6,932 bases of DNA from DATMYQ01 sp035560935 (GTDB taxonomy: Bacteria > Bacillota > Negativicutes > Sporomusales > Sporomusaceae), in the NCBI GenBank assembly GCA_035560935.1, contig DATMYQ010000222.1:1-6932 (forward strand), given 5' to 3'. This document shows, piece by piece, positions 1 to 5,720 of this stretch (the stretch's first letter is position 1; each line of letters opens with the position of its first letter). Made by a program: the position numbers and the translations under genes. The notes below the pieces were generated by a model. That model searched no databases, had not been told where the DNA came from, and worked only from the letters and a program-made list of their open reading frames with translations.

Positions 1-774
1 GTGATAAAAGTGCCAAGGCAAGCGCGGCAGAAGAGCCAAAGCGGAATATATCATATTATTTTGCGGGGTATCAATAAGCAAATTTTGTTTGAAGAGGAAG
101 AAGACCGGAAAAAGTTTCTTGAATGCTTGCAGCACTATAAAACGATCTGCCATTGTGAAATATATGGGTATTGCCTCATGGATAACCATGTGCATCTGCT
201 GATTAAAGAAAGTGAAACCGATATCGGCAGTTTCATGAAACGTTTGGGTGTGAGCTATGTATCCTGGTACAATCGAAAATATAAACGGTGCGGACATTTG
301 TTTCAGGACCGCTTTAAAAGTGAAGCGGTGGAAACCGATGAATATTTACTGACCGTATTGCGTTATATTCACCAAAATCCGCTACGCGCGGGAATGGCGG
401 AACACCTGGAAGACTTTTGGGGAAGCAGCTATATGGAATATGTAGGCGGATGCACGATGGTGGATGGGGATTTCGTGCTAGGAATTTTTTCTGAAGAAAA
501 GAAAGAGGCTGTGGATCGGTTTAAAATTTTTATGCGGGAAAATTCACAGGTAAAAACTTGGTTAGACATGCCGGACAAAATTGTGCTTACCGATGAGCAC
601 GTAAAAGGCTTTATTGAAAAGTATGCAAACGTAAAAACACCGACCGCGCTGCAATCAATGGAAAAAATGGAGCGGGACGAAATTGTCCGCAAAATAAAAG
701 AAATCCCGGGAATTACTACTCGGCAAATTGCGCGACTTACGGGAATTAGTCAGAGCGTAATTGCACGGGCCTGA
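1..774 (+). CDS. REP-associated tyrosine transposase (RAYT, Y1/HUH family)
   Basis: Single-strand DNA transposase of the IS200/IS605-like Y1 superfamily, RAYT branch, expected to nick and rejoin hairpin-forming DNA. Seen: the HUH motif lies in DNHVHLL (residues 61-67, H63 and H65). The helix with the probable catalytic tyrosine is YIHQNPLRAG (Y122), preceded by CGHLFQDRFKSE (97-108), a family hallmark. A C-terminal stretch (about 223-257, ending in TGISQSVIARA) reads as a DnaA-like helix-turn-helix, found in longer members. At 257 residues it is full length and its active site looks intact. The start is uncertain: GTG at 1 is the first base of the window, and GTG at 10 gives the usual family N-terminus (PRQAR). 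The upstream ribosome binding site is out of view. The first 60 bases are about 43% GC against about 65% in a sampled line of the M20 gene, which fits acquired DNA. No partner transposon gene is visible; RAYTs are usually domesticated single genes. Confidence 0.93.
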   Translation: MIKVPRQARQKSQSGIYHIILRGINKQILFEEEEDRKKFLECLQHYKTICHCEIYGYCLMDNHVHLLIKESETDIGSFMKRLGVSYVSWYNRKYKRCGHLFQDRFKSEAVETDEYLLTVLRYIHQNPLRAGMAEHLEDFWGSSYMEYVGGCTMVDGDFVLGIFSEEKKEAVDRFKIFMRENSQVKTWLDMPDKIVLTDEHVKGFIEKYANVKTPTALQSMEKMERDEIVRKIKEIPGITTRQIARLTGISQSVIARA

Positions 775-782
775 ATCGCATC

Positions 783-829
783 AAAAGAACCGTCCCTACA
801 ATGGGGTATTTGGCAGGAGTTCTTCTTTT
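783..829 (+). repeat. Imperfect palindrome behind the RAYT gene (possible REP-like end)
   Basis: Nine bases after the transposase stop, AAGAAC (785-790) and TCC (793-795) can pair with GGA (816-818) and GTTCTT (819-824), with a two-base bulge and a loop of about 20 bases. The element contains AGAACCGTCCCT (786-797), a motif I associate from memory with this transposase family in clostridia. The CCGTCCC core (790-796) recurs inverted as GGGACGG at 940-946. The T-rich tail (CTTTTATT) also allows a weak terminator. Only one copy is in the window, so a REP assignment is inference. Confidence 0.35.
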
Positions 830-884
830 ATTGAGGAATGGTTTAGCGTGTGAAATAATGCGGCCATGGATTGGGCAATAATTT

Positions 885-1001
885 TTGGCGCACTTTTGGG
901 AGGCCTTTGACGAAATGGGGGCAAGGGTAAAAACCAAACGGGACGGCAGGTTACGGGAAATTAAACCGATTGATAAAAACAGAGGAGGTACTGAATCATG
1001 A
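885..1001 (+). pseudogene. Possible 3' remnant of a lost gene ahead of the DUF4127 gene
   Basis: An open frame of 38 codons from TTG 885 to TGA 999-1001 reads FWEAFDEMGARVKTK, then GRLREIKPIDKN and so on, with codon choice like a real gene. It begins right after a TAA (879-881) and has no ribosome binding site, so it cannot be expressed as an intact gene from what is visible. Its stop overlaps the start of the next gene (ATGA at 998-1001), and the next gene's ribosome binding site lies inside it. That is the usual arrangement of two neighbouring operon genes. I do not recognise the peptide. The simplest reading is the tail of a former upstream gene whose 5' part was lost, perhaps when the transposase DNA arrived. 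A chance open frame remains possible. Confidence 0.3.
983..988 (+). promoter_or_regulatory. Ribosome binding site of the DUF4127 gene
   Basis: A perfect AGGAGG stands nine bases before ATG 998, which fixes the start of the secreted protein and places its signal peptide at the N-terminus. Confidence 0.85.
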
Positions 1002-2572
1002 GAAAAATATGGAAAAAACTGCGGTTATGGGGCTGGGCGCTGGCGCTGCTGCCAATCTTTTTTGCCGCCGTTCCGGCGGCGGCCGCTACGTTCTTGTTTG
1101 TGCCCATCGATGACCGGCCGGTCTGTCTGCAATACACTGTGGATACTTTGCAGGCGGCCGGTTATGAAGTATTGACGCCGCCGGAGGAACTCTTGTCTAC
1201 CCGGGGCCGCTCCGGGGACGCGGATAAATTATGGGAATGGGTTTTCGCCCATGCCCGGGAAGCCGATGCCGTGGTATTGTCGGCTGATTCCCTGCTTTAC
1301 GGTGGACTGGTCCCGTCTCGGAGTCATGAAATTTCCGAGGACGTCATTGCCCGCCGGGTAGCCAAATTTGCCGAGTTTAAAGCAGAAAATCCTAATGTCC
1401 CGGTTTATGGCTTTTCCACCATTATGCGGACGCCAAAATATAGCGCCGGTGGGACTGATGCGCCCTATTATGAAAAATACGGTTATCAGATTTATCGTTT
1501 GACTGCTTTGTGGGACAAGAAGGAAATAGAAGGCCTTACCACAGAGGAACAGCAGGAAGTGCAGCAACTGACCGCCGCCATTCCCCAGGCTGACCTGAAG
1601 GACTGGATGGATCGGCGGGGGAAAAATTACCGGGCCAATATTAAAATGCTGGAATTGACGGGCCAGGAAATTTTTCGCTATTTTATTATCGGACGGGATG
1701 ATTCCTGGCCCTATTGCCAATCCCACAAAGAAGCGAGGGATATGGGGGCCTTAACGGGCAGTCTGTCCAAAGCTCGCTACGATAACTTTGCCTCGGCCGA
1801 TGAAACGGGTATGCTTCTCTTAACCCGGGCAGTCAATGACCTTACTTTCCAAATTCCCTTTGTTTACGCTTTCTACAGTCCGGGAACCGGTTCACGGACT
1901 GTGCCTGCGTATCAGGGCAATACCATCGGCGAGTTGCTGGGCGACAACATTCTGGTCGCCGGCGGCTACAAAATTTCGGCGCCGGAGCGGGCCGATCTGA
2001 TTATAGCGGTCAGCACGCCGCTCAACGGAGTGACTTTGGAAGCCGCTGTCCCTGAAAATACGGAGGCGCTACGACCGGAAGTCAAGGTTTTTGTTGATGA
2101 GATGGTCGGCTATCTGGATAAGGGAAAACGCCTGACTCTGGGTGATATCGCTTTTAGCAACGGGGCCGACAATTCGCTGATGGTGGAGATTGCCAAGCGG
2201 AAGTTGTTGCCCAAGCTGGCTGCTTACGCCGGCTGGAATACGGCCGGCAACACCACCGGTTACGCTATTTCCCAGGGAATTTTGTCCGCTGTGACTTCGC
2301 CCCAAGACCGGGAGCGGCTGATCTCCGTTCGCTTGCTGGATGACTGGGCTTACCAAGCCAACGTCCGTCAGACGGTGAAGCGGGATGTTGTGCAACCCGG
2401 CGGCGCCAGTCCAGTGGATTTGGGTTCCTTGCGGCCAAAAATCGAAGCGGCTACGACAGAAGGTTTAAAAGCATTCGCTGGCAAACATTTTCCTGAATAT
2501 GATATTCAGGGCTTGCGGGCTACTCATCCCTGGAACCGGATGTTCGAGGCGAAGATTGAGTTTAATCGCTAG
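998..2572 (+). CDS. Secreted DUF4127 family protein
   Basis: Function unknown; 524 residues, matching the family's usual length of around 500. Seen: a classic Sec signal peptide, with basic residues at 2-9, a hydrophobic core at about 11-25 and an Ala-rich cleavage region ending near A30. The mature protein therefore probably acts outside the cytoplasmic membrane; no lipobox cysteine is present. DUF4127 hallmarks follow in order: PIDDRP (36-41), DSLLYGGLVPSR (97-108), GRDDSWPYCQSHKEAR (232-247), DETGMLLLTRAVND (268-281), GDIAFSNGADN (382-392) and AGWNTAGNTTGYAIS (411-425). The conserved acidic, Arg and Asn residues suggest an enzyme active site, but the reaction is not known to me. The start is set by AGGAGG at 983-988. 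It faces the minus-strand operon and shares no operon with it. It may have been the last gene of an operon whose upstream part is gone (see 885-1001). No frameshift or internal stop. Confidence 0.88.
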   Translation: MRKIWKKLRLWGWALALLPIFFAAVPAAAATFLFVPIDDRPVCLQYTVDTLQAAGYEVLTPPEELLSTRGRSGDADKLWEWVFAHAREADAVVLSADSLLYGGLVPSRSHEISEDVIARRVAKFAEFKAENPNVPVYGFSTIMRTPKYSAGGTDAPYYEKYGYQIYRLTALWDKKEIEGLTTEEQQEVQQLTAAIPQADLKDWMDRRGKNYRANIKMLELTGQEIFRYFIIGRDDSWPYCQSHKEARDMGALTGSLSKARYDNFASADETGMLLLTRAVNDLTFQIPFVYAFYSPGTGSRTVPAYQGNTIGELLGDNILVAGGYKISAPERADLIIAVSTPLNGVTLEAAVPENTEALRPEVKVFVDEMVGYLDKGKRLTLGDIAFSNGADNSLMVEIAKRKLLPKLAAYAGWNTAGNTTGYAISQGILSAVTSPQDRERLISVRLLDDWAYQANVRQTVKRDVVQPGGASPVDLGSLRPKIEAATTEGLKAFAGKHFPEYDIQGLRATHPWNRMFEAKIEFNR

Positions 2573-2871
2573 TCTATCGGCATGGTTCATACAACACGGA
2601 ACATAGCTTAGTTTTTTCAAACCGGCGATTCTCTTTTGTAAAAAAGTACATCTGCCGCTGTTGTTCTGGTGTTGGCAAATTGTAATAATTTATGGGATCG
2701 TATGAGAGCGTCTTGATGAGTTTACACGAGATAGCGCCGGTGGCTTTGGAGATCATTGGGGGACGTCAAATTGTGTAAAAACGCGTTGGAAACTAAACTG
2801 AATTCATAAAAGTGGAGGAATAACATCGGTTTTTCAGTGGCTGTTTTTTAGTTGTTATCCCGCTTGAAAGC
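2573..2871. other. Convergent intergenic region without a supported gene
   Basis: This stretch of about 300 bases lies between the DUF4127 stop and the hairpin at 2872. Open frames in it are short (60 codons on minus at 2574-2756; 28 codons on plus at 2692-2778) and have no ribosome binding site or recognisable motif, so I call none of them. A Shine-Dalgarno-like TGGAGG (2813-2818) is followed after six bases by ATC, not ATG, and the frame stops after eight codons. GGAATAACA (2817-2825) and TGTTATCC (2853-2860) form an imperfect inverted repeat around it. The region may be decayed coding DNA. Confidence 0.5.
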
Positions 2872-2906
2872 AAGGCATCTTGACGTCTGTTCCGTCAAGA
2901 TGCCTT
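2872..2906. terminator. Perfect 14-bp hairpin, probable terminator of the convergent units
   Basis: AAGGCATCTTGACG (2872-2885) and CGTCAAGATGCCTT (2893-2906) are exact reverse complements around a seven-base loop. The hairpin sits 35 bases past the stop of the minus-strand chemotaxis fragment and about 300 bases past the DUF4127 stop, where a terminator for either strand would belong. The tails are only weakly U-rich: CTTAATTAA on plus, GCTTTC on minus (after the arm's own TT). Factor-independent efficiency is therefore uncertain, but the symmetric stem could serve both directions. Confidence 0.75.
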
Positions 2907-2941
2907 CTTAATTAACAGTGTATTTTATATCCCCGCTCGGG

Positions 2942-3238
2942 TTATACTTTAAAGTCCGACACCGCTGCCTGCATATCAGTAGCGGTTGTCGCCAGCACTT
3001 TACTGGCGGCGGCAATTTCCTGCATGGAAGCAGACTGTTCTCCGGTTGCCGCCGAAACGGTCTGGGTTTCACCGGCATTCTCACGGGCCGCGTTGTCCAC
3101 ATTCTGCACCGAGGACACCAGTCCCTGGCTTCCGGCTGCAATCCGGTCAATCGTAATAATGATGCCTTGAATTTGCCCGGACAGACTTTCCACTGCATCG
3201 GCAATCGACTGGAAGGTATGGCCGGCGGATTCTACCAT
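2942..3238 (-). pseudogene. C-terminal fragment of a methyl-accepting chemotaxis protein
   Basis: About 99 codons encode the very end of a chemoreceptor signalling domain: the C-terminal coiled-coil helix with NAARENAGETQTVSAATGEQ, then SASMQEIAAAS and a closing DFKV, as in Firmicute receptors. Missing are the ligand-binding domain, the membrane helices, HAMP, and the highly conserved hairpin tip that contacts CheA/CheW. Receptor-like sequence begins abruptly at about 3238. The frame continues upstream without homology I can see, to a TAG at 3323-3325. ATG 3238 has no ribosome binding site. The usual T-E-E-Q of the adaptation region reads T-G-E-Q here, which may reflect loss of constraint. 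The piece lies 119 bases behind the M20 gene on the same strand, so it may still be co-transcribed, but a working receptor is excluded. It is probably left from a deletion or rearrangement. Confidence 0.85.
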
Positions 3239-3357
3239 CCGATGTGGATTTGGCTGTTTTTTTGAAAACTCTCGTTCAACGCAGGCGACGCCAGACCGGG
3301 CACTCCGTTCTGACGTGCATTGCTAAGGGTGCTGCATTTTTTCGTCTCCGTCCGGCT

Positions 3358-4530
3358 TCATAGCTTTGAAAGCCGCAGCACACAATCGGCCAGCAGCTTT
3401 GACCGTTCAAACAGCGTTTCTACTACGGCATATTCGTCCGGTGCATGGTTTCGTGCTCCTTTTACGCCCATGGCGCAAACCGTGGGAACACCGGCCAGTA
3501 CCGTATACGCCGAGTCGGAACCACCACCGACTTTTTTGGGGTATGGCGTCCCGAAACCCAACTCCACGTAGGTTTCTTTCACCAGTTGGAACAATCGCTC
3601 CACCCCCGACGTGGTTTCCATGGGTTTAAAAGAAGCTCCCGGCGTCAGTACGGTAGTGGTACCTTCCACGTATGTCCGCTCGGCAATCTCTTGCAGCTGC
3701 CGGGTAAAGGCCGGAATGGCGCTGTCCGCGGTAAAGCGGATGTCGATTTTGATCTTGGCGTAGTCCGGCGTCGCATTAGGTACGGTGCCGCCTTCAATCA
3801 CCCCGACATTAAAGGAGGTGCCGGATTCCCAGTCGGTCAGTTTTTCAATCGCCAGAAGTTTATGGGCAATTTCCACAATAGCGCTGCGGCCATTTTCCGG
3901 ATCGTTGCCCACGTGAGCCGCCTTGCCCTTTACTTCCAGCATAAACTGCGCCACGCCTTTCCGGCCCACGACAATCGCGTCATCCACAAACCCGGTTTCG
4001 CAGTTGAACGCCGCCGCTGCTCCGGCCGCCTCCCGGCAAAACACTTCGCCGGCATCGGTTCCGGTGTGACCGGTTTCTTCATCCCCGGCCACCAGCACTT
4101 TCAGAGGACGTTCGGAAAACCCGGCGGCATTGAGAGCTTTGATGGCGTAAAGAAAGGCCACTACGCCGCCTTTCATATCCAGTACGCCGGGACCGTAAGC
4201 CCGGCCATCGCGGATCGTGAACGGCCGTTTTTCCGCCGTTCCTTTTTTAAATACCGTGTCAATGTGTCCCAGAAAAATCGCCGCCGGTTTCTGGCGGCCG
4301 CCGCCAATTTCGCCAATCAGCGTATTGCCGGCCTGGGCGTACTCCACCAGGCGGACGGCTGCGCCCTCCGCCTCCAGGATCGTTTTAATCCGGTTCTGCA
4401 ATTGATCCACACCGTCTTTTTGATCGGAACCGCTGTCCGTATTGACCAGTTCTTCCCACAAACGCAGCATTTCGTCCCGGTGGCTGTCAATGTACTGAAA
4501 CGCATCCTGCCGGATTCCTTCTGTCTCCAT
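3358..4530 (-). CDS. M20 family metallopeptidase / N-acyl-amino acid hydrolase (CPG2-like)
   Basis: Probable cytosolic di-zinc amidohydrolase of the M20 (ArgE/DapE/ACY1/CPG2) family, 390 residues; no signal peptide. Visible active-site set, numbered from ATG 4530: H89 in GHIDTV with D91, bridging D118 in GVLDMKGG, general base E151 and ligand E152 in AGDEETGHTG, E178 in FNCETG, and H362 in RNHAPDE. The dimerisation (lid) domain runs at about 184-295 and carries AAHVG (H206). All catalytic positions are present. The start is ATG 4530, because AGGAGGT (complement of 4539-4545) lies eight bases ahead; an in-frame TTG at 4560 would put that site inside the gene. It is third in an operon, 33 bases behind an NSAR-type racemase. 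Given that context I infer it removes an N-acyl (perhaps N-succinyl) group from L-amino acids. Glutamate carboxypeptidase or dipeptidase activity cannot be excluded from sequence. Confidence 0.9.
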   Translation of the reverse strand: METEGIRQDAFQYIDSHRDEMLRLWEELVNTDSGSDQKDGVDQLQNRIKTILEAEGAAVRLVEYAQAGNTLIGEIGGGRQKPAAIFLGHIDTVFKKGTAEKRPFTIRDGRAYGPGVLDMKGGVVAFLYAIKALNAAGFSERPLKVLVAGDEETGHTGTDAGEVFCREAAGAAAAFNCETGFVDDAIVVGRKGVAQFMLEVKGKAAHVGNDPENGRSAIVEIAHKLLAIEKLTDWESGTSFNVGVIEGGTVPNATPDYAKIKIDIRFTADSAIPAFTRQLQEIAERTYVEGTTTVLTPGASFKPMETTSGVERLFQLVKETYVELGFGTPYPKKVGGGSDSAYTVLAGVPTVCAMGVKGARNHAPDEYAVVETLFERSKLLADCVLRLSKL

Positions 4531-4538
4531 TCTACGTG

Positions 4539-4545
4539 ACCTCCT
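4539..4545 (-). promoter_or_regulatory. Ribosome binding site that sets the M20 start at 4530
   Basis: The minus strand reads AGGAGGT eight bases before ATG 4530. The in-frame TTG ten codons upstream lacks a comparable site, so the shorter 390-residue protein is preferred. Confidence 0.85.
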
Positions 4546-4563
4546 GTCGGTTTTCGTCAATCG

Positions 4564-5673
4564 TTACCGGAAAATCTCCCGGCTGACCATCATCCGGTCA
4601 ATGGCTTTTTCATCCACTTCATACCGGACGCCGTTCTTCTCATCCGGCACGATCACCGTGCACCGTTCCGTAATATTCACCGCCGGAATCGTGATGTCTT
4701 CCGCAAAATAGCGGTTGCTGGCGGCAATGTCATGGGCCAGCGTGAAATTCGGCAAACTGGCCATGGAAATGTTCTGCACCCGTCCAATACCCAGCTCGGT
4801 CATGCCGCCGCACCAGACCGGAATGCTATGTTGCCGGCAAAGGTCGTGGATTTTGATGGATTCGGCGATACCGCCGCAACGGCTGGATTTGATATTGATA
4901 ATTTTACAGCTGTTTAGCTGAATGGCTTTTCGTGCCGTTTCCAACGAAACGATACTTTCATCCAGGCAAATCGCAGTTTTGATGGCTTTTTGCAACACCG
5001 CGTGATCCACAATGTCATCTTCGCCCAGTGGCTGTTCAATGTACTCCAGGTGAAAATCGTCCATGGCCTTAAAAAGTTCCAGATCGTCCAGTGTGTAGTC
5101 CGAGTTGGCATCCACCGTCAGCGGAATGTCCGGGTAGTGGCGGCGCACTTCGCGCAGCACCTCGATATCCTGTCCGGGTTTGATCTTCAGCTTTGTCCGG
5201 TGGTACCCTTCCGCCAGATATTTTTCAATCTTATGCAATAGCGCTGTCACCGTAGGCTCAATTCCTAAGCTGACACCGACCTTGACCTCGTCATACACTC
5301 CGCCAATCAAGGTTTTTAACGATTTTCCCTCCCGTTGCGTCTTTAGATCCCAAAGTGCGTTTTCAATCGCGGCTTTCGCCAGGCGGTTGCCGACGATGAA
5401 AGAGACCTTTTCCATAAATTCTTCCGGCCCCGCGATATTCTGGTGCAAAATGGCCGGCGCTAAAAAGTTCTTAATCACATGAAAGCAGGTGCCGTTATCC
5501 TCCGAATTGTATAGTGGCGCGTGAAACGCTTTGCATTCTCCATATCCGATCAGACCTTCGGAATACACCTTAAGAAGTAAGGCGTCCCGTTCCACAAACC
5601 GGACAAAACTGGTTTCAAAAGGATGAGTAAACGGGTTTTTTACCCGAATGACGTCGATCCGGTCAATTCTCAT
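4564..5673 (-). CDS. Enolase-superfamily racemase, NSAR/OSBS type (downstream paralogue)
   Basis: 369-residue TIM-barrel enzyme of the muconate-lactonising (MLE) subgroup, most like N-succinylamino acid racemase / type-2 o-succinylbenzoate synthase. Catalytic set seen: K161 and K163 in KLKIKPG, metal ligands D188 (TVDAN), E213 (YIEQP) and D238 (CLDES), and opposite base K262 (INIKSSR). WCGGMTELGIGR (287-298) and the ASLPNF plus DIAASNRY block (305-322) are signatures of the NSAR/OSBS branch and argue against an L-Ala-D/L-Glu dipeptide epimerase. R265, three residues after K262, matches a second-shell Arg that I recall being linked to racemase activity. The capping-domain loop has PFETSF (18-23). 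The start is ATG 5673, with GGAGG seven bases ahead; an in-frame ATG at 5697 would place that site inside the gene. It is second in the operon, 47 bases behind its paralogue. With no menaquinone genes nearby, racemisation of N-acyl amino acids is the likelier role. Confidence 0.88.
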   Translation of the reverse strand: MRIDRIDVIRVKNPFTHPFETSFVRFVERDALLLKVYSEGLIGYGECKAFHAPLYNSEDNGTCFHVIKNFLAPAILHQNIAGPEEFMEKVSFIVGNRLAKAAIENALWDLKTQREGKSLKTLIGGVYDEVKVGVSLGIEPTVTALLHKIEKYLAEGYHRTKLKIKPGQDIEVLREVRRHYPDIPLTVDANSDYTLDDLELFKAMDDFHLEYIEQPLGEDDIVDHAVLQKAIKTAICLDESIVSLETARKAIQLNSCKIINIKSSRCGGIAESIKIHDLCRQHSIPVWCGGMTELGIGRVQNISMASLPNFTLAHDIAASNRYFAEDITIPAVNITERCTVIVPDEKNGVRYEVDEKAIDRMMVSREIFR

Positions 5674-5680
5674 TTTCAGT

Positions 5681-5685
5681 CCTCC
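5681..5685 (-). promoter_or_regulatory. Ribosome binding site that sets the racemase start at 5673
   Basis: GGAGG on the minus strand lies seven bases before ATG 5673. The upstream in-frame ATG at 5697 adds eight residues (MSGCGGLK) that do not look like the family N-terminus. Confidence 0.8.
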
Positions 5686-5720
5686 ACATCCTGACATTTT
5701 GTCGGCGCGGCCCTTGGTGG

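Noticed and set aside
907..933. Possible promoter TTGACG / TAAAAA upstream of the DUF4127 gene
   Set aside because: The spacing is only 15 bases and the -10 box is poor (four of six). It also lies within coding-like sequence, so I do not call it.
1229..1726. Minus-strand open frame of 165 codons inside the DUF4127 gene
   Set aside because: It lies opposite conserved DUF4127 blocks, lacks a start signal and has no family features.
2574..2756. Minus-strand 60-codon open frame next to the DUF4127 stop
   Set aside because: No ribosome binding site and no motif. It is short enough to arise by chance, although it is not a shadow of a known gene.
3445..4539. Long plus-strand open frame (364 codons) across the M20 gene
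   Set aside because: It is the antisense shadow of a GC-rich gene with complete catalytic motifs on the minus strand. The plus-strand translation has no recognisable motif and no ribosome binding site.
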